64,000 nt of DNA from Brevibacillus laterosporus (GCF_030489605.1 NZ_JAUKFY010000001.1:372001-436000), one strand, 5' to 3'; positions 42,911 through 53,155 are shown, counted from the first letter of the stretch. Numbers and translations are program-made. Notes: generated by a model from the letters alone, not told the origin.

Positions 42911-44680
42911 GTGAGCCCTATGTGGTTTTTAAAGAGTAAACAGCGTATGATAGCCATGTTAATGGTGGTTGCTTTTTTGACGGCTGTAAGTATGCCAGCT
43001 TGGGCTACAGAAGCGACAGACCGGCTTTTTGTGACGATGTCTGATGCTTTCTTGAAGACAAAGGAGCAGGATTGGCCTCATGTACAAGCGACGATCACCA
43101 CTTTTGCGGGGGAATGGACGAAAGAGAGAACCGATATTCCTCAAGCCAAAGAGGTTGACAATGCAATAGGGCACGTGCAGGCACAGTTGCAGAAAGAAAC
43201 AAAGGATGATAAGGCCATTTATGCTGGTCTGCAACAACTGTCCAAAGCCCTGAGAACGTACGAAGAAACGATTGCTCCTCCCAAACAGGAGAATCAACAG
43301 AAGCTAAAGGATGTCCTTGCCCAACTGGAAAAATGGCAAAAGGAGGTTAACCAGCAAAGCCAACCAGAGATGCTTAAGGCCTATCAAGCCTTGGATAGAA
43401 ATTGGACGAGAGCGGAATTAATTGTCCGTAATAAAAGCATCGTGGCATACGGTGATATTGAGAAACAAATGGCTTTTGTACGCATTGCGTTAAATGCCGA
43501 AACGCTAGATTTGAAAAAGGTAGCTGAAAAAATGGACGGACTTCACCAATCTATCCAGGCATTTTTAGATGGAAAAACAAGTGGAGACGCCCCGGCAGAA
43601 GGGACTTATTCCGTTCAAAGCTTGTTAGATTTGCTTTCGACCACAATCTCTGCTATAGGGGCCAATGATAATGCTGCTGCCATTGATACCCTTAATCAAT
43701 TTTTAACGATTTGGCCACTGGTCGAAGGTGAAATTATGACGAGAGCACCTAGCTTATATGCAAAAGTGGAGAATGAAATTCCATTAGCCATTAGTGAACT
43801 TAGCTCTAAGGTTCCCAAGACTTCACAGGCTACTGATCGCTTGACTCAGCTACAGACTGATCTTGCTCCCTATGTATCGAGCGGCTCTTATCATATGTGG
43901 GATGCAGCGGTGATTTTATTGCGCGAAGGATTTGAGGCTTTAGTGATTGTAGCAGCCTTGCTTTCCTTTTTGAAAAAAACCAACCACGCCCATCAACAAA
44001 AATGGATTTGGGCAGGTGTGGTTGTCGGAATGATATGTAGTGGTTTGTTGGCTGTTGGTATCCAGCTGTTCTTTTCTCAAGCGACAGCCGGTGCTAGCCG
44101 TGAATACCTAGAAGGTGTATTCGGAATTGCGGCTGTTATCATGATGGTGCTGGTAGGGAATTGGTTACACAATAAGTCCAACATTCAAAATTGGAATGTT
44201 TATCTTAAAGGTCAGGTAGAATCGGCAGTTGCTAAAGGCGGGCTATGGGCTATGGCAACCGTTAGCTTTCTAGCAATCTTCCGTGAAGGTGCGGAAACCG
44301 TTATTTTCTATATCGGTTTAGCTCCATCCATTACGACGCAGGAATTGTTAGCAGGGATTGCCCTTGCGTTAGCGATCTTGTTGGTTGTCGGATTTGTGCT
44401 GATTCGTTACAGTGTAAAACTGCCGATTCGCTTGTTCTTTACGACGGCCACAGTTGTTATTTATGCGCTAGCCTTCAAAATTGTCGGAGTCAGTGTGCAT
44501 GCATTGCAAATCACGAAATCCTTGCCTGTTCATCCGATAAGCCAACTGCCATTGTGGGAAGGAATTGGATTATTCCCAACCATGGAAACTGTGCTGTCAC
44601 AGGCTGTTTTATTGATCGTTGTATTTGGAGTGTTTGCTTGGACTCACAAACGAGCGAAAAAAACCGTGATTCCTGCATAA
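42911..44680 (+). CDS. efeU: EfeU, FTR1-family iron permease with extracellular N-terminal domain
   Basis: 589 residues. A signal-like segment (MIAMLMVVAFLTAVSMPAWA) is followed by about 290 mainly helical extracellular residues, then a seven-segment FTR1 permease. The two iron-binding REGxE motifs are LREGFEALVIVAAL and FREGAETVIFYIG. The extended N-terminus is common in Gram-positive FTR1 proteins and may dock EfeO. The start is GTG 42911 with AAGGAG about 8 bases upstream; an ATG at 42920 is the alternative. Last gene of the operon, with a terminator at 44693. Confidence 0.93.
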   Translation: MSPMWFLKSKQRMIAMLMVVAFLTAVSMPAWATEATDRLFVTMSDAFLKTKEQDWPHVQATITTFAGEWTKERTDIPQAKEVDNAIGHVQAQLQKETKDDKAIYAGLQQLSKALRTYEETIAPPKQENQQKLKDVLAQLEKWQKEVNQQSQPEMLKAYQALDRNWTRAELIVRNKSIVAYGDIEKQMAFVRIALNAETLDLKKVAEKMDGLHQSIQAFLDGKTSGDAPAEGTYSVQSLLDLLSTTISAIGANDNAAAIDTLNQFLTIWPLVEGEIMTRAPSLYAKVENEIPLAISELSSKVPKTSQATDRLTQLQTDLAPYVSSGSYHMWDAAVILLREGFEALVIVAALLSFLKKTNHAHQQKWIWAGVVVGMICSGLLAVGIQLFFSQATAGASREYLEGVFGIAAVIMMVLVGNWLHNKSNIQNWNVYLKGQVESAVAKGGLWAMATVSFLAIFREGAETVIFYIGLAPSITTQELLAGIALALAILLVVGFVLIRYSVKLPIRLFFTTATVVIYALAFKIVGVSVHALQITKSLPVHPISQLPLWEGIGLFPTMETVLSQAVLLIVVFGVFAWTHKRAKKTVIPA

Positions 44681-44692
44681 GATCAATATCGC

Positions 44693-44730
44693 AAAAAAGA
44701 GTCCGATCAAATTGATGATCGGGCTTTTTT
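44693..44730 (+). terminator. Intrinsic terminator after the efe operon
   Basis: AAAAAAGAGTCCGATCA pairs with TGATCGGGCTTTTTT (44716-44730), one T-G pair in the stem. Confidence 0.88.
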
Positions 44731-44839
44731 CTCTCTTTTCATTTTCCATTGACCTCTGCTGAAAAGAAAGGTACGATCAAAAAAAGATCAGGACGATTGT
44801 AAGCAAGCATTTGGTTAACCCTAAGGGAGGATCGTCAGC

Positions 44840-45673
44840 ATGAAAATAGCCAAGGTTATTAACAACAATGTGATCAGTGTATACAACGATCAAAATAAAG
44901 AACTGGTGATAATGGGCAGAGGAATTGCTTTTCAGAAGCGACCAGGCGATAAGGTTGAAGAAGACAAGATCGAAAAAATCTTCAAATTAGAAAATAAGGA
45001 TATCTCCGAGAAGTTTAAAACACTGCTTTATGAAATTCCGATGGAGTATATGGAGATCTCTGAGAATATCATTAACTATGCCAAAATGAGCTTGGGAAAA
45101 AAGCTAAATGAAAGCATTTACGTTTCCCTAACAGATCATATTTATTTTGCCATTCAGCGTAACAAGGACGGATTAGATATTAAAAATGCCTTGCTTTGGG
45201 AGATCAAAAGGTTGTATCAAGATGAATTTTCTGTTGGTCAAAAGGCAATCAAACAGATCAATCAGAAATTAGGAATTACATTACCAGAAGATGAGGCTGG
45301 TTTTATCGCTTTACACATTGTAAATGCGGAATTAAACGAGGAAATGCCAACGATTGTTACTATTACGAAGGTAATGCAAGAGATTTTAAACATCGTTAAA
45401 TATCATTTCAATATTGAAGTGGACGAGGAATCCTTGCATTATTACCGGTTTATTACCCATTTAAAATTTTTCGCTCAACGCTTGTGCAAGGAAACCCATA
45501 TGGAGAGCGGAGACGATTTCTTATACGAGATGGTTAAAAGCAAGTATAAGGAAGCTTATGAGTGTACCAAGAAAATCAAACGATACATTCAAAAGGAATA
45601 TAAGCATGAGCTAACAAATGAAGAAGTGCTTTATCTAACGATCCACATTCATAGAGTGGTAAATAAAAAGTGA
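44840..45673 (+). CDS. licT: BglG/LicT-family transcriptional antiterminator
   Basis: 277 residues. The RNA-binding CAT domain is residues 1-55 (MKIAKVINNNVISVYNDQNK, VIMGRGIAFQKRPGD). Two PRD regulatory domains follow, with the conserved histidines in SLTDHIYFAI, EAGFIALHIVNAEL, RFITHLKFFAQRL and LYLTIHIHRVV. When the PTS is idle on beta-glucosides the protein is active, binds the RAT sequences in the bglP leader and prevents termination. AAGGGAGG lies about 10 bases before ATG 44840. Its targets are at 45749-45777 and 45837-45864, just downstream. Confidence 0.94.
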   Translation: MKIAKVINNNVISVYNDQNKELVIMGRGIAFQKRPGDKVEEDKIEKIFKLENKDISEKFKTLLYEIPMEYMEISENIINYAKMSLGKKLNESIYVSLTDHIYFAIQRNKDGLDIKNALLWEIKRLYQDEFSVGQKAIKQINQKLGITLPEDEAGFIALHIVNAELNEEMPTIVTITKVMQEILNIVKYHFNIEVDEESLHYYRFITHLKFFAQRLCKETHMESGDDFLYEMVKSKYKEAYECTKKIKRYIQKEYKHELTNEEVLYLTIHIHRVVNKK

Positions 45674-45676
45674 AAA

Positions 45677-45690
45677 TGAAAGCGTTGACA
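45677..45690. promoter_or_regulatory. CcpA catabolite-repression site (cre)
   Basis: TGAAAGCGTTGACA matches the consensus TGWAANCGNTNWCA at every defined position. It overlaps the -35 of the bgl promoter, so glucose should repress through CcpA. Confidence 0.85.
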
Positions 45691-45713
45691 TTATCAAAAG
45701 GACATGATATTTT
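45685..45713 (+). promoter_or_regulatory. bglPH promoter
   Basis: TTGACA (45685-45690), 17-base spacer, TATTTT (45708-45713). The -35 is the right half of the cre site. Confidence 0.6.
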
Positions 45714-45748
45714 ATAAGTAACTTAATAAGACAAGTTCTTATTGATTA

Positions 45749-45777
45749 GGATTGTTACTGGTTAAGCAGGCAAAACC
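45749..45777 (+). promoter_or_regulatory. RAT antiterminator 1 (LicT target)
   Basis: GGATTGTTACTGGTTAAGCA followed by GGCAAAACC, the classical ribonucleic antiterminator, overlapping the 5' arm of the terminator at 45772. Confidence 0.9.
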
Positions 45778-45821
45778 TAAATGGTTGTCTATTTATATGG
45801 ACAGCGATTTAGGTTTTTTTT
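45772..45821 (+). terminator. bgl leader terminator 1
   Basis: AAAACCTAAAT (45772-45782) pairs with ATTTAGGTTTT starting at 45807, followed by a long T-run. Its 5' arm is shared with RAT 1, so the two structures exclude each other. Confidence 0.85.
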
Positions 45822-45836
45822 AATTTCATACTACTA

Positions 45837-45864
45837 GGATTGTTACTGGTAAGCAGGCAAAACC
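45837..45864 (+). promoter_or_regulatory. RAT antiterminator 2 (LicT target)
   Basis: GGATTGTTACTGGTAAGCAG then GCAAAACC, a near-exact copy of RAT 1 with one base deleted in the loop. Confidence 0.9.
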
Positions 45865-45928
45865 TAAATGTTTATTCATGTACAGACATGGTTGTCGATA
45901 CGTGGGTAGATATTTGGGTTTTTTTTAT
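45859..45928 (+). terminator. bgl leader terminator 2
   Basis: AAAACCTAAAT at the end of RAT 2 pairs with ATTTGGGTTTT from about 45912, with a T-run. The loop is longer than in terminator 1. Confidence 0.75.
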
Positions 45929-46019
45929 GAGATGATGCAAAACTTTTGATCAATTGGGCCCATTTGAACAAGTGCGTTGCTTTTATCTCAGTCATGTTAG
46001 GTAAAGGATGTGTTTTTCT

Positions 46020-47906
46020 ATGGATCAAGAAAAAGTAGCAAAAGAAATAGTAGCGCTTGTTGGAGGAAAAGAAAATATTGCACACGTTACCCACTGTATG
46101 ACCAGATTACGCTTTAACCTGCATGACGATCAGCTTGCTGATAAAGAGAGGCTTGAGAAGACTAAGGGTGTCATGGGGACCATGAAAAGTGGAGGTCAGT
46201 TTCAGGTCATCATTGGAAACGATGTGGCGCAGGTTTATAAAGAGATAATGAAGAGCACCGATATAGCTGCAAAGATACAAGGAAAAGAGAAGGGGATGCA
46301 AAAGAAGCAAAATCCGATAAGTGCTATTTTTGATATCATTGCAGGGGTATTTACGCCGATTTTACCAGCGATAGCTGGAGCAGGGATGATTAAAGGTCTC
46401 TTGTCCTTAGCAGCAACGTTTGGCTGGATGTTGCCAGAGGATAGTACCTATCAGATACTAAATGCGATCGGAGACGGTGCTTTCTACTTCCTGCCGCTCA
46501 TCTTGGCTTTTAGTGCAGCAAATAAATTTGGAAATAATCCTTTTGTTGCTGTAGCTGTCGCAGCCGCCGTTCTCCATCCGCAATTGACAGTCCTGTTAGG
46601 TACAGGGCAAAGCACGAGTTTTATGGGGATACCGGTAACAGCCGTTACCTATGCTTCGTCGGTTATTCCTATCGTCATTACGATCTGGCTGGCATCTTAT
46701 GTGGAAAAATTCGTAGATAACCTCATTCATAAATCAATGAAATTGATTTTGGTACCCATGATTACCTTACTCATTGTAGTACCGCTTATGCTTATTGCCA
46801 TTGGACCAATTGGAACTATTATCGGAAATGGACTTGCCACAGGAATTATAGGGTTGTTCGATCATGCAGGTTTGTTTGCGGGAGTGCTGCTTGGAGGAAC
46901 AATGTCTCTTATCATCATTACCGGCATGCACTATGCGCTGATACCTATTATGATTGGTTCCGTAGCTCAGCTTGGCTACGATTACATTCTTCCGATTATG
47001 TTCGTAGCTAACTTAGCTCAAGCAGGCGCAGCCTTTGGAGTATTCTTAAAGTCACGGAACAAGGAATTTAAATCAATTGCCATTTCTACAAGTATAACGG
47101 CAACGATGGGTATTACCGAGCCGGCGATGTATGGGGTCAATATGAGATTGAAGAAACCGTTCATCGCGGCGTTAATCGGTGGTGCAGTCAGTGGTGCCTT
47201 TATCAGCTTATTTAAAACGAAGGCTTATATTGTAGGCGGAAATGCGGGATTGCCTGGTTTGCCGATCCTCGTTGGGGAAACGTTCTGGTATGCGATTATT
47301 GGTCTTATCATTGCTTTTATCGTTGGAGCAGTCATGACATATATTCTAGGCTTCATTGATATTCCAACTAATGAAGCTCAGGAAGAGTCGAAAGAAACAG
47401 AAGAAATCATAGCAGTAGAAAAAGAAGCAGCAACAGAAAATACGCATGTTCAAAATGAACAGATTTTCAGTCCGATAGCTGGAGCTGTTCATCCTCTCCA
47501 AGCAGTCAGCGATCCTACCTTTTCTCGAGAGATTATGGGAAAAGGACTAGCGATTGAACCCACAGAGGGACGTGTTGTTTCGCCAGTGAATGGAACTGTC
47601 GTCTCGATTTTTAATACGAAGCATGCTATAGGGTTAATCAGTGATGCGGGAGCAGAGGTACTGATTCATATTGGAATCGATACCGTTAAATTGGGAGGCA
47701 AACACTTTACCGCCCATGTAGAGACAGGTCAGCAGGTCAAGGTAGGGGAGCTGCTTATTGAATTCGATTTACAGGAAATTAGACAGGCAGGCTTTGAAAC
47801 GATTACACCTGTAATCATCACGAATACAGATCAATATCCAGAGATCGAACTTTCGAGTTTAGCTGAAGTAAAAGAAAAAGAGCTTTTGCTTACCTTGCGT
47901 GTCTAA
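46020..47906 (+). CDS. bglP: PTS beta-glucoside transporter EIIBCA
   Basis: 628 residues, order B-C-A. EIIB occupies about residues 1-85 with the phosphorylated C26 in VTHCMTRLRF. EIIC, about 105-460, is a membrane channel with GITEPAMYGVNMRLKKPF as the sugar-site loop. A Glu-rich linker precedes EIIA, with H550 in VLIHIGIDTVKLGGKHF. It takes up and phosphorylates aryl- or oligo-beta-glucosides. AAAGG at 46003-46007 and the family start MDQEKVAKEIVALVGGKENI argue for ATG 46020 over ATG 46008. Controlled by CcpA and LicT through the leader; bglH follows. Confidence 0.95.
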   Translation: MDQEKVAKEIVALVGGKENIAHVTHCMTRLRFNLHDDQLADKERLEKTKGVMGTMKSGGQFQVIIGNDVAQVYKEIMKSTDIAAKIQGKEKGMQKKQNPISAIFDIIAGVFTPILPAIAGAGMIKGLLSLAATFGWMLPEDSTYQILNAIGDGAFYFLPLILAFSAANKFGNNPFVAVAVAAAVLHPQLTVLLGTGQSTSFMGIPVTAVTYASSVIPIVITIWLASYVEKFVDNLIHKSMKLILVPMITLLIVVPLMLIAIGPIGTIIGNGLATGIIGLFDHAGLFAGVLLGGTMSLIIITGMHYALIPIMIGSVAQLGYDYILPIMFVANLAQAGAAFGVFLKSRNKEFKSIAISTSITATMGITEPAMYGVNMRLKKPFIAALIGGAVSGAFISLFKTKAYIVGGNAGLPGLPILVGETFWYAIIGLIIAFIVGAVMTYILGFIDIPTNEAQEESKETEEIIAVEKEAATENTHVQNEQIFSPIAGAVHPLQAVSDPTFSREIMGKGLAIEPTEGRVVSPVNGTVVSIFNTKHAIGLISDAGAEVLIHIGIDTVKLGGKHFTAHVETGQQVKVGELLIEFDLQEIRQAGFETITPVIITNTDQYPEIELSSLAEVKEKELLLTLRV

Positions 47907-47915
47907 GGAATATGA

Positions 47916-49406
<1,491 letters not shown>

Positions 49407-49413
49407 AATGATA

Positions 49414-49451
49414 GAGGCGCTAGGTTTTTTATAACCTTTGCGCCTTTTTTA
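49414..49451 (+). terminator. Intrinsic terminator after bglPH
   Basis: AGGCGC and GGTT on the left pair with AACC and GCGCCT on the right (49415-49445), followed by TTTTTATTTT. Confidence 0.82.
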
Positions 49452-49550
49452 TTTTGATAGAAAAGTCATAAATAAAAATAAAATATAAAGAGTGGTCTGG
49501 AAGTTTCGAGCATGATATAGTACGCTCTTTACATAACGGAGGTGTTCGAA

Positions 49551-50414
49551 TTGTTCAAATTTTTAAAACAAATAATAACCATGCTTATTCTGGTAGTTAT
49601 ATTGGCAGGATTACCACAGATGCTTGCCATTAATGAGGACGGATTGTTGTTCATAACCCCAGAAAACGTCATCTTACAAACAGGGGCCCTTATCCACGAT
49701 GTTTCACAAGGCACCTTAGGACAATATATATCAGGTTTCAATACGCGCAGTATTTCAGAGGATATTCTTCCATTTGCCAAACAATCATTTATTCTTCTAC
49801 TATCCAGTTTACTTGTCGCCATCATTGTTAGCATCCTGTTCGGGTTGTTTCTTCACAGATGGCGTGTCATTACGTGGATAAAGAAAATGCTGGATTTTAT
49901 CTCCATTATTCCCGATTTTATTTTAATTTTGTTCTGTTTATTTTTAACAGTAACGATCTATAAAACAACAGGTGTACGTCTACTTACCATCTCCCCGTTA
50001 AGTAATGATCTTTCAAGAATCTGGTTTCCGATCCTGATCTTATCGATTGGCCCCATGCTGTATTTAGTGAAGCTAGTCGATTTGACATACAAGCAGGTGG
50101 GAGGAGAAGATTACATACGAACTGCTGTTGCTAAGGGATTCGGCGGATTCCATGTTCAATTGCATCACATGTATAAAAATATAAAGCCGTTTTTTATTGC
50201 TGATCTTAAGAAGGCAATTTCGATTTCCGTAACTAATTTGTTTATTGTGGAATACCTACTAAATGTATCTGGAATCACAAGATTTATTTTCGGTGCTTAC
50301 CAATTTAATATAGTTGTGATTGGATTGTGTACGTTATTGCTGATTACCGGTCTGGTCTATGCGATGATTCGTTTACTCCTATATCTGTTCGAGCGAGGGT
50401 TTATCTATGAATAA
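49551..50414 (+). CDS. OppB/DppB-like ABC permease subunit (orphan pair, first)
   Basis: 287 residues with about six membrane segments. The BPD_transp_1 coupling loop appears as GGEDYIRTAVAKGFGGFHVQLHHM, shown by its core YIRTAVAKGFGGFHVQ, close to the OppB pattern (YIRTARAKGL). The N-terminal extracellular loop is short compared with usual OppB. GGAGG at 49538-49542 lies 8 bases before TTG 49551. It overlaps the next permease by 8 bases. No substrate-binding lipoprotein or Opp-type ATPase gene is nearby, so the partners must be encoded elsewhere or the pair is a remnant. Peptide or nickel transport is the usual role of the family; the substrate here is unknown. Confidence 0.78.
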   Translation: MFKFLKQIITMLILVVILAGLPQMLAINEDGLLFITPENVILQTGALIHDVSQGTLGQYISGFNTRSISEDILPFAKQSFILLLSSLLVAIIVSILFGLFLHRWRVITWIKKMLDFISIIPDFILILFCLFLTVTIYKTTGVRLLTISPLSNDLSRIWFPILILSIGPMLYLVKLVDLTYKQVGGEDYIRTAVAKGFGGFHVQLHHMYKNIKPFFIADLKKAISISVTNLFIVEYLLNVSGITRFIFGAYQFNIVVIGLCTLLLITGLVYAMIRLLLYLFERGFIYE

Positions 50415-51339
50415 GCAAAAAGGAAGAATTTCATTATGGTTAGGTTTCATTCTTGTATCTGCTTTATTCATCGTTGCCATTTTTGGACCGATGATTGCTC
50501 CTTATGATAAAGACTTTCAGGTAAAAGCTGAATATGTGGAAATAAACGGTTCGCAAGTCATCGTCTCACCGCCACTGCCGCCCTCAGAAAAATATCTAAT
50601 AGGGACAGATAAATGGGGCCATGATATGCTGACAATTCTGCTGTATGGCGCGAGATATACGCTGTTTGTTACAATTGCGTGTGCGCTGTTACGAGTTGTG
50701 TTGGGGGTGATTATAGGGCTTAAAATAGGGATGGCGGATCGTCCGCAGAGATGGTGGACCAGCCTAGAAAGTGCCTGGGGGCATGTGCCGGTGTTTTTAC
50801 CAGTATATTTTTTACTGTATCGGATCAATATAAATTCTCCATTATCTTCATTTGATTTAGCGATGATATTTATCATTGTTGTATCGGTGCTGGGTACTCC
50901 AAGTGTAGTATCCTCTATACGTCAAAAAACAGAGGAGGTTAGAAAAGCGCATTTTGTGACCGCAGCCATTTCTATTGGGGCTAGCAAAAATCATATTTTG
51001 CTTAGGCATATCCTTCCGCAAATAAAAGAGCAGGTCATGATGCTTTTTGTAATCGAAATTACCGCGGTCATGGCTTTGATGGGACAATTGGGAATTTTTA
51101 ACCTGTTTATCGGTGGAACGATTGAGCAGTTTGATCAGTTTGATTCCAGTATTTTTTTGACAAAAACCTATGAATGGGCTGGATTAATCGGACAATCACG
51201 CTCTTTCCTGCAAACAAAGCAGTGGATTTTCTTTGCGCCACTAACCGCCTTTATGCTTGCGGTTTTAGGTTTTACTCTAATTGCAAACGCTATGAAGAAG
51301 CGATATGAAGAGGTTTATAATCGGGCACCTTATGTCTAA
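50407..51339 (+). CDS. OppC/DppC-like ABC permease subunit (orphan pair, second)
   Basis: 310 residues. The OppC N-terminal signature is visible: one membrane helix, then FGPMIAPYDKDFQ and YLIGTDKWGHDMLTILLYGARYTLFV. The coupling loop is FVTAAISIGASKNHILLRHILPQ, shown by its core AAISIGASKNHILLRHI. Several later membrane segments follow; FNLFIGGTIEQFDQFDSS is an unusual extracellular stretch. It overlaps the upstream permease by 8 bases, so the two are translated together and should form a heterodimer. The only terminator-like hairpin after it is the gerE terminator at 51346, which may work in both directions. Confidence 0.78.
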   Translation: MNKQKGRISLWLGFILVSALFIVAIFGPMIAPYDKDFQVKAEYVEINGSQVIVSPPLPPSEKYLIGTDKWGHDMLTILLYGARYTLFVTIACALLRVVLGVIIGLKIGMADRPQRWWTSLESAWGHVPVFLPVYFLLYRININSPLSSFDLAMIFIIVVSVLGTPSVVSSIRQKTEEVRKAHFVTAAISIGASKNHILLRHILPQIKEQVMMLFVIEITAVMALMGQLGIFNLFIGGTIEQFDQFDSSIFLTKTYEWAGLIGQSRSFLQTKQWIFFAPLTAFMLAVLGFTLIANAMKKRYEEVYNRAPYV

Positions 51340-51345
51340 AGAGAT

Positions 51346-51390
51346 GAAAAAATCCCCCCTTCTCTTCAAGTATTTGAAGAAAAGGGAGGC
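51346..51390 (-). terminator. gerE terminator, possibly bidirectional
   Basis: A long stem, CCTCCCTTTTCTTCAA with TTGAAGAGAAGGGGGG around ATAC, followed on the minus strand by ATTTTTTC. It also lies just after the permease stop codon. Confidence 0.75.
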
Positions 51391-51405
51391 AGTTCACCTG
51401 AGCGG

Positions 51406-51627
51406 TCAAATTTTTAATTCGCCAAGCCTTACCAATTCTACTACGGCTTGTGACCGCCCTTTCACGCCCAATTTCTGCATGACGTTACTAATGTGATTTC
51501 TGACTGTTTTTTCGCTAATGAAGAGCTGTCCTGCTATCTCTTTTGTGGTCTTGTCTTGGACCAGGAGTTCAAACACTTCTCTTTCGCGATTAGTTAATAA
51601 CGGTTTACTTTGGTCGCTACTCTTCAA
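51406..51627 (-). CDS. gerE: Spore coat regulator GerE (LuxR-type HTH)
   Basis: 73 residues, almost the 74 of B. subtilis GerE, consisting only of a LuxR-type helix-turn-helix: PLLTNREREVFELLVQDKTT, then ELFISEKTVRNHISN-like (GQLFISEKTVRNHISNVMQK) and LGVKGRSQAVVELVRLGEL. GerE acts late in the mother cell on coat and cortex genes. The start is TTG 51627, nine bases after AAGGAGGGG. A sigma-K-like promoter is upstream. In B. subtilis gerE lies shortly after sdhB; here it is about 15 kb away and in opposite orientation. Confidence 0.9.
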   Translation of the reverse strand: MKSSDQSKPLLTNREREVFELLVQDKTTKEIAGQLFISEKTVRNHISNVMQKLGVKGRSQAVVELVRLGELKI

Positions 51628-51685
51628 AACGTGCCACCCCTCCTTGTGGGCTCTACAGGAACAAGGTTGAGGGATACAGTCACCT

Positions 51686-51713
51686 TATCCTATGTCAGGG
51701 GGAGTGTGTTGGT
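51686..51713 (-). promoter_or_regulatory. Sigma-K-like promoter of gerE
   Basis: On the minus strand, CATAGGATA (complement of 51686-51694) fits the sigma-K -10 CATANNNTA, with an AC -35 element 17 bases upstream (51712-51713). In B. subtilis gerE is transcribed by sigma-K. Confidence 0.55.
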
Positions 51714-52002
51714 GCCGAAGTAGCAGGCTTTTTAGGCTTTTGCCTTACATACTATTCAAAGGATAAGAGGGGGGTACCTCGACCCACTCAATTTCTGCTT
51801 TTCCCCTACATCTTGTAAAAGCTGTAGCTTGTTTCAACTGATTTTTCGCTTTTGTTTAGATGCAAGGTCATAGAACTTACCATTGAAAAAATAATTATAA
51901 TGAAACAAATAACGCTTCAAAGAAGTACTTTGCAAAATAGTTGTAATATGTTATGGTATTATTTGAAATTTGTAACATTGAAAAACGAAATAAGCATGTA
52001 CT
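51714..52002. other. Intergenic region between gerE and the TPP riboswitch
   Basis: No gene seen. A weak plus-strand promoter for the thiT transcript may be TTGCAA (51931-51936) with TATGGT (51953-51958), spacer 16. Confidence 0.4.
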
Positions 52003-52093
52003 AAACGGGGGCCGGGCAAATGCGGCTGAGATTGTAACAGAATGCGTTACTAACCGTAGAACCTGAACTGGGTAATGCCAGCGGAGGGAGAGG
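52003..52093 (+). ncRNA. TPP riboswitch (THI element)
   Basis: The conserved parts are present in order: AACGGGGGCCGGGCAAATGC, GGCTGAGATT, CCGTAGAACCTGAACTGGG, TAATGCCAGCGGAGGGAGA. Thiamine pyrophosphate binding should terminate transcription at 52159. Confidence 0.94.
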
Positions 52094-52158
52094 TAGCTGA
52101 CTTCAAGTGCGAAAGCTGTAGCTCTATCATTGAGATAGGGTTGTACCGCCGAGTTGAC

Positions 52159-52184
52159 AACCATCCGTCTAGGGTGGTTTTTTT
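52159..52184 (+). terminator. Riboswitch-controlled terminator before thiT
   Basis: AACCATCC (52159-52166) pairs with GGGTGGTT (52172-52179), then TTTTTTT. Confidence 0.85.
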
Positions 52185-52330
52185 GTGTGTGAAACATGAA
52201 AAACACGCTTCAAATCGACTGGGTGATACAATTTGCTCTAATTTGTATTTATAATCTATATCAGCTTGAGTTGGACCCTTTCTGTTCTGCTGCTTACATA
52301 CATACTGCATCAGAATGAGGAGGAATAGAA

Positions 52331-52897
52331 ATGTCACGAACACGACTGGTTATCATGATGGAAATAGCTATCATGGCAGCAATTGCTGTGATTTTAAGTA
52401 AGGTAAAGCTGTTTGCCATGCCTCAAGGGGGGAGCGTATCTCTGGTAATGGTACCGATAGCTCTCTTGGCGTTTCGCCGCGGTTGGGTAGCAGGCTTGAT
52501 CACAGGTGCGCTAGTAGGCATGGTTAAATTCTTTTTTGGTGGCGAGATGGTTCATCCGATTCAAATGGTGTTAGATTATCCTCTATCCTATGCCGTGCTA
52601 GGCTTTGGTGCGTTCCTGTACGCTAGTAAGACGCAAAGCAAAGCAACAAAAATTGCCTCTATCTGGGGAGGATTGCTAGTTGGAATTGCGCTATGCTTGG
52701 CTATTCGCACGACTTCAGGAGCTGTTTGGTTTGGGAGCTATGCTCCGGAAGGAATACCTGCAACACTTTATTCCTTCGGCTATAATGCAACTTATTTGAT
52801 ACCTGAATATGTGATTACGGCTTTGGTAGTTACATTACTGGCAAATGGAGCACCTCAACTGTTTCAGCAGAATGCGGGCGCTTATCGACGTGCATAA
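52331..52897 (+). CDS. thiT: ThiT, thiamine-specific S component of an ECF transporter
   Basis: 188 residues with six membrane helices. The motifs GGSVSLVMVPIALLAFRRGW, FFGGEMVHPIQMVLDYPLSY, and YSFGYNATYLIPEYVIT (thiamine-site aromatic and acidic residues) are those of ThiT/YuaJ. It binds thiamine and docks on the shared energising module EcfA1A2T, which is not in this window. GAGGAGG precedes ATG 52331. TPP feedback through the riboswitch supports the substrate. Confidence 0.94.
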   Translation: MSRTRLVIMMEIAIMAAIAVILSKVKLFAMPQGGSVSLVMVPIALLAFRRGWVAGLITGALVGMVKFFFGGEMVHPIQMVLDYPLSYAVLGFGAFLYASKTQSKATKIASIWGGLLVGIALCLAIRTTSGAVWFGSYAPEGIPATLYSFGYNATYLIPEYVITALVVTLLANGAPQLFQQNAGAYRRA

Positions 52898-52914
52898 TAA
52901 AGTGAGTTAAAAAA

Positions 52915-52954
52915 AGCTAAGAGAAGGGGTTTCTTCCTCTCTTGGCTCTTTTTG
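52915..52954 (+). terminator. Intrinsic terminator after thiT
   Basis: AGCTAAGAGAAGG (52915-52927) pairs with CCTCTCTTGGCT (52936-52947) with minor imperfections, then CTTTTTG. Confidence 0.78.
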
Positions 52955-53155
52955 TATTAATGAGAATAAAAGTGATTGGTTGCAAAAATATATTCATAAA
53001 AACGTAAAAAGGCACAATTTTTTTGTTATGGAGAAAGTTACATAATTGTGAAATTAAGAAAAAACTATCGAAATTTTGCTCTTTCATTCCCAGTTGCTTA
53101 CTAGAAGTAAAAATATTACGTTATACTGAGGATTGAAGGCTAGGAGGGATCGTGG

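Noticed and set aside
46107-46310. Minus-strand ORF within bglP
   Set aside because: Shadow of the EIIB domain coding sequence.
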